A stretch of DNA of 64,000 nt. Source: Pratylenchus scribneri (taxonomy: Eukaryota; Nematoda; Chromadorea; Rhabditida; Pratylenchidae). A model generated the notes under the pieces. It was not told the origin of the DNA. It saw nothing but the letters and a program-made list of their open reading frames with translations, and ran no database searches. The position numbers and the translations under genes are program-made. The stretch spans positions 868,001 to 932,000 of the forward strand of contig JAQSEB010000093.1 in assembly GCA_030063045.1 (NCBI GenBank), given 5' to 3'. Each line of letters opens with the position of its first letter. The stretch's first letter is position 1. This document shows positions 21,833 through 33,854 of the stretch, piece by piece.

Positions 21833-22003
21833 GATTGTGATAAACCCTTATTTGTTTGTTGGAGGAAAAGCCGCTTATTTTACAAATTGTTTTAAAATTT
21901 CAAATCAATTAGAAATGCTACTTTTTAGAGGACATTTAGAGCTTTTAAATGGCTTATCGTTTTCCTGAATTGGTTGCTTCCTTCTTGAGCTACAGTCCAA
22001 AAG
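21833..22003. mobile_element. Family A MITE, copy 9, right half
   Basis: CTTATTTGTTTGTTGGAGG begins the preserved part. It ends TTGAGCTACAGTCCAAAAGG. Confidence 0.7.
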
Positions 22004-22217
22004 GATGGAGCACGTTCCAAGTACAATAAATCGGCGTTAATGAATTGCCGCCTAGCCATTTCATTTGTTGCCCTTTACAATTTCAATTTAATAATTTTCC
22101 AATTTATTAATATTATATAAAATGTAATTAAAATTTATTGATAAATGTGTAAAAAATTGGGGTTCACATTCACGGCTGCAGTCATCCGCGGATGACAATG
22201 TGTGTCCAGCATCAGGT

Positions 22218-22276
22218 GATTGAAGCATCAATTGTGGTAGATTTAATTTGATATTGCCGCAAATGATGCTTCAACG
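22218..22276. other. Perfect-stem hairpin beside a TATA box
   Basis: TTGAAGCATCA (22220-22230) pairs with TGATGCTTCAA (22264-22274), and the next seven positions pair with one mismatch and one G-U. This gives a stem of about 18 bp around a 20-nt loop. A TATATAAG box on the minus strand (22348-22341) lies about 70 bp upstream in that orientation. A small structured RNA is possible but unproven. Confidence 0.3.
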
Positions 22277-22984
22277 ACTGATAGTGGGACCACCAAAGTT
22301 CGACCCGACACCCGACAGCAAAATGGAAAATGACCGGCTTCTTATATAGAATGCATTCTTTCATCCTAAAATTTTTGTATGGGATGCAAGCAAAGGAGGC
22401 AAAGGAGGAGGAGAATAATAAAAGCAAAGGATTCCCTTTTTATAGTGTCTATCGCCTTTTCTGCTATTTCTCTACCCACAAAGATTTCCTTTAAATCTTT
22501 GTAGTACAGTGGCATTCTTGAATAGTTCCTTATCGTTTATCCACCATTAAAAAATTTTTATCACTTTTTTTTCTCCAATGAAAATAAAAGTGCATTCCGA
22601 ATTCCGTCAAAATCAAATTAATTTTTGTATATTTAAATTAAATAAAAGTCAAAATTTAATCAAATCAGTTACTTCATTCATATTATTTACCTCAGCACCA
22701 ATTTTCCGTGTGCGCCCTTTAATTAAATTTATAAATAAAAATATTATTTCTTTCACTCATTTTTGCACCTGCCTTGCAAATTTCCATTTCAATATTTTTC
22801 CCTAAAACCATCATTCATTTGACATTTCAATTCAATTGCCTTATTAGGAGGGTTTTAATTGAATGTGCCGGGAGCAGGTGAATGCGCAAATGGCAACCTG
22901 CTGCTGTGTGCCCCGGGGTTGTATGATGCCTCCTTTACTACTTTCCTTTTTAATCAAAATCATTCAACGAATATTTTTTTATAC

Positions 22985-23180
22985 ATGTTTGCCTTAAAAT
23001 ATGCAGCTTTAGTGTGTGGACATAAATTGACAGAAATTGGAGCCAAATTTTTTGTGCCATTTTGTTCCAATTCCAATTCCAATTTTGTTCTAATTCCATT
23101 TTTCAATTGAATATTAGCCAATTAATTTAGCAAATTTTGAGTCATTTTACAGCCTCCGATTGGTATGAATTGATTATAGA
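22985..23180. repeat. Direct repeat, left member
   Basis: ATATGCAGCTTTAGTGTGTG...CCATTTTGTTCCAATTCC recurs at 23960-24130. The foldback element lies between the two. Confidence 0.75.
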
Positions 23181-23248
23181 AGGAATTTGTAGATTTGCAG
23201 AAATTAATGGCCAAAAAAAGCCGGCAAAATAGGCCAAAAACAGAAAGT

Positions 23249-23867
23249 GGTAATAGTAGGGTTTGTTCCCCCCCATTTTTTTCTGAAAAATTTTTTTATT
23301 TTATTTTAAGCTAAAAACGTGTATTTAGGGGTTTTTGATGATGGGGAATCAGAATTTAGCATTTATTTTTCATGAATTAAATTTCCTGAACCAGTAAAGG
23401 TTTACAAACCGGTTTCGAAAAAGTTGAACTTTGGTATTTTGGGTAATATTATATATCATTCGACGCGCCACGAATAGCTGATTGCGAATCTGCCATTAGT
23501 TTCGCCTAAAACCCGAAATTAAAAAAGTTATGGCCATTTTAGTTACTAAGGCCAAACCACCACCTCATGAAACTTTAAATGGCCATAACTTTTTTGATTT
23601 TGAGTCTTATACGGAATAAATGATTGATCCGCGATCAGCTCATCGTGGCGCGTCGAATGATATATAATATTACCCAAAATACCAAAGTTCAACTTTTTCG
23701 AAACCGGTTTGTAAACCTTTACTGGTTCAGGAAATTTAATTCATGAAAAATAAATGCTAAATTCGGATTCCCCATCATTGGAAACCCCTAAATACGCGTT
23801 TTTAGTTCAAAATAAAATAAAAAAAAATTTTCAGAAAAAAATGGGGGGAACAAACCCTACTATTACC
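23249..23867. mobile_element. Foldback (long inverted repeat) transposon
   Basis: Nearly the whole 619 bp is one hairpin: arms of about 280 bp, closing around 23540-23590. It begins GGTAATAGTAGGGTTTG and ends with the complement. The 8-bp sequence CAGAAAGT is duplicated at 23241-23248 and 23868-23875. No ORF. An 8-bp duplication fits hAT or Merlin; the GG terminus leans to Merlin, which is an inference. Confidence 0.88.
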
Positions 23868-23959
23868 CAGAAAGTTTTTTATGGCCATAACTTTCCGGCC
23901 AAATCATTTTTTTCTATCTATTGGCCCTACAGAAAAAGCTATGGCATTCATCTCTTTAG

Positions 23960-24130
23960 CAGTAAATATTTGCCTAAAAATATGCAGCTTTAGTGTGTGG
24001 ACATAAATTGGAACCAAATTTGGTTGCACCATTTTGTTCCAATTCCAATTCAAAATTTAATTTTTCAAGTGAATAATCTGAATAATAACCAATAAATTTA
24101 ATATTATTTTATATTTACGATTAGGAGGAT
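23960..24130. repeat. Direct repeat, right member
   Basis: The partner of 22985-23180, about 980 bp away. It probably arose by duplication before the foldback element inserted. Confidence 0.75.
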
Positions 24131-26314
24131 TTAATAGAAATGGCAAAGAGTTATGATTTATAGAAAAAAGTGCCAAATTAGACAAAAATTGGGCACATTT
24201 CCTTTTTTGGTCATAAATTTCTAGTCAATTAAATTTTGATGAATCATTTTTATAATAAAATTCTCTGCAGAAATTAATTAATCCAATGAGATAAAAGCTA
24301 TATTAAAAATGAAAAATTGCAGAGATATTTGACCAAAAATTCCAATGCGAAAACCAATAGTTGCCACATAAATTTACCTATTTTTATTCTAGTTTAAATC
24401 GTCATTGCCATAAGAAATGGTAAAATTTAATCCCTTTATTTACACGGATCACGGAATAAAAATTTCAACCTACATATTTAATCCATTACCCTTAAAAAAG
24501 TGTTAAAAACAATTTTAAGAAAAAAAAGCCAGATTGCGCGGATTGCTAAATTTACATAATTTCTTTTCTAAGAATTTAAATCGTCATTGTCAAAAGCCAT
24601 GTAAAAATTTAATTCCTCTATTAGAACAAATAATAAAAAATTTCAACTCACAAAATTTAATCCTTTAGGGCTTTTCCTATTTTACTGAAAACAAAGAAAA
24701 AAACCACAATTTTTAACGTCAAATTTTGCGTTTTTTTGATTTATTTGTTTGAATGTGAAGCCCATAAAAATATGCGCGACGGATACGGAAATACGTCTTT
24801 TGTCCCCACAGCTCAATATTAGCAGCAGAATGGGCCATATGAGTGGATTAAATATTATATCGTCAGTCAAGCGCGCAAAATTTGTTTGGCACACACAAAA
24901 ATTGACGGCACATAATTCTCCCTTCCCCAGCAAAAATTCATTCAATTTTTTAATTCCTCATCCCCAAAAATTTTTGCATATTTATTTGTCTTCATTTCAT
25001 TCCATTCATCGCAGTCAATTTATTTTTAATCCATCCAACCCCTTGGCCATGTCCAAATCCCAGAAATTCATTCTCTCTTTTGGCATTTGCCGCATTGCAT
25101 TGGCATCCGAAAATTTTCTCGTCTTTTTTAATCCATTCCAATTACAATTAATGCCATCTATCCATCTGTGTACCCTCAAGCCATAAAAATTAGCTTTGCC
25201 CTCATTTTCCCATTTTTAGCACAAAATTAATATTTAATTTTGCATGAATTTTTCCCTTTATTTCTTCTCAAATTTTAGCCATTAGGATTGGGCTAAAGAC
25301 AGTCTGGCACGAGTTTTCATAAAGTTTTTTGAACATTAAAGTTCAAAAAAATTTGTTAAAAAAAGTTAAAGAGTTGAATGTGATCTATTCTCTTCCATAT
25401 TGTAGGCTAGAGAACAAATGGATCGGCTTAAATTTCACGAAAAAAAGTTAAAACAAATGCTATGAAAAATGTGGCCACCCATATTCCCGCGAATATATAT
25501 TTCCGCAAAGAAATGAACTTAATCTATTTTATTAAATAATCTTTGACTCTTCACAATGTCATCAAAATAACCGAAAGTGGTTTTTGCCTGAAGGGTTTTT
25601 CAGCGGCATACTTAACAAAAGGGTCCAATAATTTTTAAAAATATTTTTTACAAAAATTGACAGAAATCATTCAAATCATTTTCCCCTTATTAGCACTTAA
25701 AATTAAGTAGCCCAGGGTTTTATAATCCTGATATTTTTTGAAATGTGAGAAACATTCTCCACTCCTTAAGAATGTGCGCATTGCCTTCAATGGCATTTGA
25801 ACACAAATCCTCACATCCTTGGCCCAGTTGGCCCGGGCTTATTTTTTTCAAATCATTGGGCCCATTAGAAATATGTAAACAACATAGTGCCCGGATTTGT
25901 TTTGATGGGGGATTTGTGCCTGCGAGCGAATCAATTGGAATGAATGAAATTGAATGGGGTGAGGTGTCATTGCCAGCAGGGATGAATGCCGTTTTTTCTT
26001 CAATTAATTCATCTATACCATTCCTCCATATGCCCCTTTTCCACTTTATTTTTATGCCAAATTCATTCATTTTCCGCAACATTTATTCCATCTCTGACTA
26101 ATTCATTCATTTTTTTTTGCAATCTTTAATTTATTAATTTATAAAAATGGAGCAAATTTACGCATCCAATCTAATTTTTCAATTCATTATCAACAAATAT
26201 TGTTTAGTATACATAAAGTAATATTGTAGAGCAATGACTGGGATGATTTTCTGATTAAATCTGCCTAATAATTTAATTCAGTTTGTGTTTAGCCACAAGT
26301 AAAAATATTCTAAC
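24131..26314. other. AT-rich spacer without a recognised gene
   Basis: Open frames at 24749-25186 and 25720-26101 exist on both strands at once, as expected of chance. None shows a known domain or splice pattern I can follow. GC-richer islands at 24770-24900 and 25790-25990 might be relics of exons. Confidence 0.45.
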
Positions 26315-27840
26315 TCCGCCTGGTCAATTTAGAATAATTCCGCCTGTTTTAATTCCGCCTGGCGAACTTAGAATAATTCCGCCTGGCGAACTTAGAATAA
26401 TTCCGCCTGGCGAACTTAGAATAATTCCACCTGGCGAACATAGAATAATTCCGCCTGTTTTAATTCCGCCTGGCGAACTTAGAATAATTCCGCCTGGCGA
26501 ACATTGAATAATTCCGCCTGGCGAACATAGAATAATTCCGCCTGTTTTAATTCCGCCTGGCGAACTTAGAATAATTCCGCCTGTTTTAATTCCGCCTGGC
26601 GAACTTAGAATAATTCCGCCTGGCGAACATAGAATAATTCCGCCTGTTTTAATTCCGCCTGGCGAACTTAGAATAATTCCGCCTGTTTTAATTCCGCCTG
26701 GCGAACTTAGAATAATTCCGCCTGGCGAACATAGAATAATTCCGCCTGGCGAACATAGAATAATTCCGCCTGTTTTAATTCCGCCTGGCGAACTTAGAAT
26801 AATTCCGCCTGGCGAACATAGAATAATTCCGCCTGTTTTAATTCCGCCTGGCGAACTTAGAATAATTCCGCCTGGCGAACATAGAATAATTCCGCCTGTT
26901 TTAATTCCGCCTGGCGAACTTAGAATAATTCCGCCTGTTTTAATTCCGCCTGGCGAACTTAGAATAATTCCGCCTGGCGAACATTGAATAATTCCGCCTG
27001 GCGAACATAGAATAATTCCGCCTGTTTTAATTCCGCCTGGCGAACATAGAATAATTCCGCCTGTTTTAATTCCGCCTGGCGAACTTAGAATAATTCCGCC
27101 TGTTTTAATTCCGCCTGGCGAACTTAGAATAATTCCGCCTGGCGAACATAGAATAATTCCGCCTGGCGAACATAGAATAATTCCGCCTGGCGAACATAGA
27201 ATAATTCCGCCTGGCGAACATAGAATAATTCCGCCTGTTTTAATTCCGCCTGGCGAACATAGAATAATTCCGCCTGGCGAACTTAGAATAATTCCGCCTG
27301 TTTTAATTCCGCCTGGCGAACTTAGAATAATTCCGCCTGGCGAACATAGAATAATTCCGCCTGGCGAACATAGAATAATTCCGCCTGGCGAACATAGAAT
27401 AATTCCGCCTGTTTTAATTCCGCCTGGCGAACATAGAATAATTCCGCCTGGCGAACTTAGAATAATTCCGCCTGGCGAACTTAGAATAATTCCGCCTGTT
27501 TTAATTCCGCCTGACGAACATAGAATAATTCCGCCTGGCGAACTTAGAATAATTCCGCCTGGCGAACTTAGAATAATTCCGCCTGGCGAACATAGAATAA
27601 TTCCGCCTGGCGAACTTAGAATAATTCCGCCTGGCGAACATAGAATAATTCCGCCTGGCGAACATAGAATAATTCCTCCTGGCGAACTTAGAATAATTCC
27701 GCCTGTTTTAATTCCGCCTGGCGAACTTAGAATAATTCCACCTGGCGAACATAGAATAATTCCGCCTGGCGAACTTAGAATAATTCCGCCTGGCGAACAT
27801 AGAATAATTCCGCCTGGCGATCTTAGAATAATTTAGCCTG
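26315..27840 (+). repeat. 24-bp satellite array 3, upstream of the GPCR gene
   Basis: The largest array, about 1.5 kb. Units alternate between AACTTAG and AACATAG forms, and many are separated by the short variant CGCCTGTTTTAATTC, giving a mixed 24/39-bp periodicity. It lies between no recognised gene and the GPCR. Confidence 0.95.
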
Positions 27841-28580
27841 TTTTTCAAATTCATGTTAAATAAAAAATTCTTCCTCTTTAGCTAGGAGACAATTCCAATA
27901 ATCCAATGAAAAATTTTATTAAGAACTTGAAAAATTGTTGAGTAATATATTTGACCAAAATACAAATTTAGATAACCTTAAAAATATATTAATAATTAAA
28001 AAAAATTCACAGACAGCAGACCACCACAATTTTCTGCCAATTTGGCCAAATCCAAATTGAATGAGCCGCCAATTATAAAATTTTACTAATCCCCCGTCTA
28101 ATTTAGATGTGATTAATTCCGCGAATATTTTTAATATGATGAAAAGGGCGGCAGCCCTCCCCTCGCCCTTTCCATTCAACTTCTCTCTTTCGATTATTTT
28201 ATGGCCACTGACTCGAAATGATTTCATTAGCAAAATTGGCTACTGCCGGCCCAGACTTTTCGCCTTCCTCCCCTCCTTTATTTAAATTCAATTTTTTCCC
28301 ATTGAGAATTATTAAAAATGCCGAGAAAAATGAATTAAAATGCCAATTCAAAATTTGAGGCCAAATAATTTAGATTTAAGGAAAAATTAGGACTTTGGAT
28401 TAAGCAAAGTGCTTGAGCACAGGAATGGCCTTTATAATAAAGTCCAATTTTTCCACATGACTCCAAAATGTCCAATTTTTTGCCATAAGAAATTTTTGGC
28501 ATTTTAGTAATCATTTTTTTCTTCATTGACTCTAAAAAATTAAATTTCTTGTTTTACAGACATTTTAAATTCTCAAAAAA
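27841..28580. other. Upstream region of the GPCR gene
   Basis: No gene seen. A GC-richer patch at 28145-28270 (GGCGGCAGCCCTCCCCTCG) is a candidate promoter. The remainder is AT-rich. Confidence 0.4.
28558..28559 (+). promoter_or_regulatory. Candidate trans-splice acceptor of the GPCR gene
   Basis: A strong nematode-type acceptor (TTGTTTTACAG) closes just upstream of the GPCR start codon. It may receive a spliced leader or end a 5' UTR intron. No donor was identified. Confidence 0.4.
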
Positions 28581-31500
28581 ATGTTGCCTCCGGCCATCGT
28601 CGGAGGTGCCCTCTCCCTTTTGTTCGCCTCACAAATGGCAGCAGCAGCCCTGCATCAAAATCAGAATCATCATCATTCACATCCATTGGCCAATAATAAT
28701 TCCAAAATTTTGGGCCATCATTTCCCAGCGGCCGCCCAGCTTCATCATCCAAATCCGAATTCCATCATTTTTGGCAAATATTCCGCAGACTCATTTTCCA
28801 CTCCAATTCCGGAATATTTTCAGGAGCAGATTGTAACATCCACTGTGAGCTTCTATTTTTCATATTTCTCCTTTAATTAAGTCATCAAATTCTTTTTTTT
28901 TCTTATAAAAAGTTCAAATTTCCTACTTGTCAATTTTCTAATTGCCAATCCAGTTGAATTCCTTCATTTTTGCAAATATTGCCATTTTTGTAGTTATAAT
29001 CTTAAAGATAAATTTAAGAAGCCAAAAGAATTAGAAAAATAATCCCTCCCAGTAAAAATGTAAAACCCAACGCAATTGTAATAAAAATAGTAACACTTTT
29101 TTGAATTTTTTTGCTGAATTAGCATGGAAAATTCAAAAATTGGGCTTCCGAAAAAATAATGAATTGGAAAAATGAAAAAGTACACTGATTTAAAATAATG
29201 CCTCATTTATTATTTTTTAATTTTTTTATTTTATTCCCAGCAATCCTCTGCTGCCGCTCCAGCGCCAATCAACGTTGAACATCCATTCATTTTGTTCGCC
29301 CGTAGCATTTACTCATGGCTTGTCCCCTCGATGGTTGCCATTTTATTGGTGGGTTTTTTTGTTATTTACTTCAGGAAATGGTACTTTTTCGTTATTAGCC
29401 CCCTACCTGATTGTCCTTAGTTTTCTTCGGCATTTTTTTTAGTAAAATTCGGCATTCTCTTATCAAGTTGGCTTGATATGATGAAAAGGATGTCAGATTC
29501 TTGATAAGCACCCAAAATTATCTATATTAAGTTAGTTTCATAATTTTTTGGTAGGGAGGAAAGGGCTCATAAAGGAAAAGTAACCAGAAAATTAAGGAGC
29601 AATTTAGTACAACTATTACAGCACTTGTTTTATTCTTTTGGCCATAACTTTTTGAGATACTAGTAATTAGCAATCTTAGAAGCAATATACCATTTAAAAG
29701 CCCATCTAAAAAGTAGCCATTTTTTATATTTTATTAAATTCCAGCTTTGCCCAAAGTATCCTCTAAAAAGTGGCCATTTTTATATTTTATTAAATTCCAG
29801 CTTTTAAAAATTTACATATCTTATTAGAATCTCGAATTTAATTGAGAAAAAGTTGCTTATTTTGGCACTTCAAACAAATTAGAAAAGCCACTTTTTAGAG
29901 GACATTTAGAGCTTTTAAATGGCAAATCACCTTCCTGAATTTATTACTTCCTTGTTGATTTATGGCCAAATAATTGCCCATCGTGCAAAAATTCCATTAA
30001 TAAAATGCTTATTTCTTCCATTTTTATTCCCCATTATCCTTTTTAATCTGCAGACCGCCGTTCTCGGCAATGGCCTCATTGTACTTTCTGCAATGCGATT
30101 GAGCAGCGAAGCAAGCCATTATAATTGGCTTTGTATCTCATTGGCCGGTGCAGATGCTTGGGCCGCCACCCTTCTTATTGCTGGCCTTATTTTGAACAGT
30201 TATTTGCCGGTGGTCCTAAAAATTGTTTGGTGGCAAGGGAAATGTGTGGCCGCACTGCTTGAAGTCGGTGTTAAAAACAAACGAATATTATTTAATTTAT
30301 CGGGAAACATTAGTGGTTCAAAAATTTTTGCCATAATCATAAAGCTTAAACAAATTCGATAAATCTTCTCATAAAGTTGCATCATTTGATTAGGTTTTGG
30401 CATCATTTTAACCAATTTTAACTTAGTTTTGAACCATTAAACCAAAATGTGGTTTAAACCGTTTAAAATCCTTTAATTGTTGACCAATCCATAACCAAAT
30501 TATATACCATCAATGCACTTTGATCAGCTCTATCCAATTAGTTTATGGTTTGCAAATGTAGGATTATTTTTTGACAAATAAATAGTATCCAAAAATCATT
30601 TATTTGGAATATTTTGCTCAGATTTTCCGAATCGCCGGAATGCTCACTTCTAATTTGCACATTTTGGCATTGGCCGCCAACCAATTCATTGGCATTTGCT
30701 ATCCTCTCCTTTACAAAGTGCCATCAATTTCCAAATCCTTTAATCCATCCACTCTTTTTAGACCACAATTTCCACTGAACGTGTTCGAGTGCTTATCCTT
30801 TTCCTTTGGCTCATTCCGATTGGCTTTGTCGGCACTTGGTTTGTGTTGGTCCCTTTTAAGCTTCTCTCCCATAGAAATATTATAGAGAGCTAGGTTTTTT
30901 GGCCATAACTCAATAGGGATGTAACCAATTCAGAAAGGCGATGTACCATTTGAAAGCACTAAATGTCCTCTAAAAAGTGGCCAATTCTAATTGTTTTTTT
31001 AAATTTTAAAATATTTTTGTAAAATAAGCGGTTTTTTCTCATAAAATTCGTTTTTTTACTCAAAAATGTGTCTTTTTTAAATCTTGGAATTTATAAAATT
31101 TAAAAAGGCCACTTTTTAGAGGACACTTTGGGCTTTCCAAAGATATATAGCCTTCCCTAATTGACAATGTCTTCTTGAGATATAGCCAAAAAATAAAGGC
31201 TTTTTAATAATCTGCTGTAAATAATCATTCTTTTCGGCCCTCTTTCCTTCATTTAAATTTCTTCTTTTTAGGTTTGTATCAATTCCTGGCGATTCACTCT
31301 TTTCCGAAGGCTGTCCTCATCAATTCTATACCCGCCTTCCGGTAATTTAAAATTGCTTGCTTCTTTTTTGGAATATTTTAATTTTCAGTTTCGCTTGTAC
31401 ATTTTTGTGGCCTTTGCTTCCATCCTTTTTCTCACTTTTATAATTTATGCTCACATTTTGGTTTATTTGCTCCGTCAAAAGGCCCGATATCGGCTCAGGT

Positions 31501-33149
31501 ATACAATTGGTGGCGAATTTGAAGTTTTATAAAGTTTTTTGGGCCATAGTTCATAGAGGCAGTAGCCAATTTGGGAAGGCTATATACCTTTTGAAAGCGC
31601 GGGATTTACTCTACAAAATGACCCTAAAAACTTTCTAAAAATTTAATAGTACGGAAAATAAATTAGAACCAAAAAATAAGAACAATTCTAGTTCTTGGTG
31701 GCAATAGGCAGATTGGCATTTTTCTCGAAAGTCTTGTTAATTCATCAAATGTTTATAAGCCTTGTTTTAGAATAAAGGTAGACCTTTAAAAAGGTATGTC
31801 GCCTTCCCGGATTGGTAATTGCCTCATTGAGCTATGGGCTAAAAACCCAAACAAGTTTTCAAGCAGTACTAAAATACTCTGCCTATTTCCTCCTGGGCAT
31901 TTCTTCCCAAATTCAATTTAATTCAATTCATCAATTTTCAGACGTAATTCTGTCCTCTACTCCTATCGTCGAAGGGTTCAATCCAAAATGAAATTGCTGA
32001 CCACCACTTTGTTGATCCTCTCCACTTTCACCCTCTCTTGGGGTGTTTGTGTCCTCTATTTTGTTCTGGTCTGCAAAAATGGATGTCCGTTCATCTACCT
32101 TGAATCCATTTCATTCCAAAATGGTCTCATCCTCAATTCCAGTGTCAATTTTTTGGTATATTTAGATTTTATACCTCCAGGCCCAATAGAAATTGTTGCG
32201 AGTCTCCAACTTGACGCAGACGATTATAACTCGATAAAGAGAAGCCGATTTAGATGTATTTGTTATCAAATTAAAGAGCTGACTTTAGGCTATCTAATGA
32301 TATAAATTTTATTTAAATTAGTCCGGAATTGGCGGAGTTATGTTCGAAAAATCATTATAGATTTTTTGAATTCACGATAGAAGGCATGTTCAGTGCTTTA
32401 TTGCATACAACTCTTCAAAAATTTGACCAATATAAATAAAATTAATATTATTAGATAGCCCTGAGTTTCTTCTTTAATTTGATACCAAAATCATGAAAAT
32501 CGGTTCAGTCCTTCATGGGTTATAATCGTTCGCGTCAAGTCGGACCTATAGCAAATTAAAGCCTATCCAAATTTTCCTCAATTTTTAATTCATTTCTATT
32601 AAATAGGTCGCCCTAAAATTGGTCCTCAATCCGTTGATTTATGCATTGCGCATTGCGCACATCCGTAAATCCGTGGCCGACATGTTCGGCTCCACCATTC
32701 TCCGTTCCCGTTCACTCAGCTCATTCCAATTGTTCACTCTCCGCCACAGTCGGCCAATGTCCCGCCAACTCAGTTCGCCTCGTCCTTTTGTCAATCGCCC
32801 GGGGGATGATTCAATTCCATCGCCCACCATTTCGGATCCACCCAGCAGAGGAGGAATAATGGGCGAAATAGACCACCCACAATGCGATGGATCCTCTTCG
32901 AGTCGAGAATTGTTGAGGCGGGAAAAATGTGGTGGCCAAATTGGCAAAAAGAAAATACTAATGAGGAATAAAAAGGGCAGCAGAAGAGTGGGAGCCAAAA
33001 TTGAGGAGAGCAATGGCAATAAATTGGCAGAATTGCTTGCAATTTGCATAAATAACGACAATAATTCGATGGATGATGATGGAAGGGCATCGTCGGCGCT
33101 GGCATTGACAATTCCGTTGGAGGGAAGAGGAAGCAGAATGGAATTTTGA
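28581..33149 (+). CDS. Class A (rhodopsin-like) G protein-coupled receptor, 9 exons
   Basis: Exons: 28581-28844, 29241-29348, 30054-30263, 30622-30717, 30762-30838, 31272-31341, 31389-31498, 31942-32155, 32607-33149; 563 aa, all GT-AG. An extracellular N-terminus of about 100 residues is rich in His, Asn and Ala and may begin with a signal peptide. TM1 has LGNGLIVL (N130 = 1.50), TM2 LAGADA (D158 = 2.50), and C188 starts TM3. The DRY position reads N214-Q215-F216. TM4 is VLILFLWLIPIGF, extracellular loop 2 has SEGCPHQF, TM5 is FVAFASILFLTFIIY, TM6 is TLLILSTFTLSWGVCVLYF (no usual proline), and TM7 ends LNPLIY (391-395). A Ser/Arg-rich cytoplasmic tail of about 165 residues follows. Ligand and subfamily are not recognisable. 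An acceptor-like TTTTACAG ends at 28559, 21 nt before the ATG. Confidence 0.86.
29615..29975. mobile_element. Family A MITE, copy 10, in GPCR intron 2
   Basis: It starts near CAGCACTTG. An internal segment (GCCATTTTTATATTTTATTA) is duplicated in tandem at 29720-29815. Confidence 0.78.
30343..30565. repeat. Family C inverted repeat, copy 3, in GPCR intron 3
   Basis: A complete short copy with one GGTTTAAACC palindrome (30451 region). It ends near ATGGTTTGCAAATGTAGG. Confidence 0.75.
30893..31196. mobile_element. Family A MITE, copy 11, in GPCR intron 5
   Basis: Full arms: TTTTTTGGCCATAACTCAAT and GAGATATAGCCAAAAAA. Confidence 0.82.
31535..31850. mobile_element. Family A MITE, copy 12, diverged, in GPCR intron 7
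   Basis: Arms TTTGGGCCATAGTTCATAG and TGAGCTATGGGCTAAAAAC; the centre has diverged strongly. Confidence 0.65.
32215..32550. repeat. Family D inverted repeat, copy 4, in GPCR intron 8
   Basis: Both arms are present, ending TTATAATCGTTCGCGTCAAG. It occupies most of the last GPCR intron. Confidence 0.72.
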
Positions 33150-33231
33150 TTATTTCCAAATAAGAATAATATTAAAAAAAAACATTGAAATTGTCGAAAA
33201 AGAATAAATTAGTGCCAAAATAATTATAATT

Positions 33232-33500
33232 AAAATGGTTTAAGGGTTAATCCTAAATATTCACAAACCAAATATACCCAAAATTGGATAGAGCTGCTGG
33301 TCAAAGCGCATCGAATGGTATAAAATTTGGGGTTATGGTTTGGTCAACAATTAAAGGTTTTTAAACGGTTTAAACCACATTTTGGTTTATTGGTTCAAAA
33401 CTAAGTTAGAAGCGATTAAATCTAAGCCAAAAAGATTATAAAAAGATGCGACTTTGTGATATTCGAAAGTTTTAGGATAAACTTCTGAACCGTTCAAATT
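33232..33500. repeat. Family C inverted repeat, copy 4, downstream of GPCR
   Basis: Same order of landmarks in the opposite direction. It lies 80 bp past the GPCR stop, within the probable 3' UTR or spacer. Confidence 0.72.
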
Positions 33501-33854
33501 AATATTTTTTTTCGCCAATTTCAATGTTTCTTCTCAAATAAAACCCCAATATTTTCCATATTTATTTAAATATTTATTTCCAATAAATTTGTCCATTTTT
33601 TATAACTCGTTTTTTATTCGCTTTTCGCATTTAAATTTAATAAAAATCAAAGAGGAATGGGCAGAAGAATATAATAAAAGGAATATATAATATTAATAAT
33701 ATGTATTTTTATAATTTCCATATCAAATATAAAAATATGTTTTTTATTTATTTAGTGAATTTTTTGTTTTGTTTTACACGCTTTCTATTGCTAATAAAAA
33801 TGAAAAGTTGAAATATATGTATAAAAGAAAGGAGAGGGAGCTACAATTTCAGTT

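Noticed and set aside
22862..22996. Short cysteine-rich frame (TCCCVPRGC) as a secreted peptide
   Set aside because: It lacks a signal peptide, the cysteines come from a GC-rich patch, and it ends in a repeated segment.
26315..27840. Regular short repeats that look like a CRISPR array
   Set aside because: Units abut with no unique spacers, and gene structure is eukaryotic, with introns. It is a satellite.
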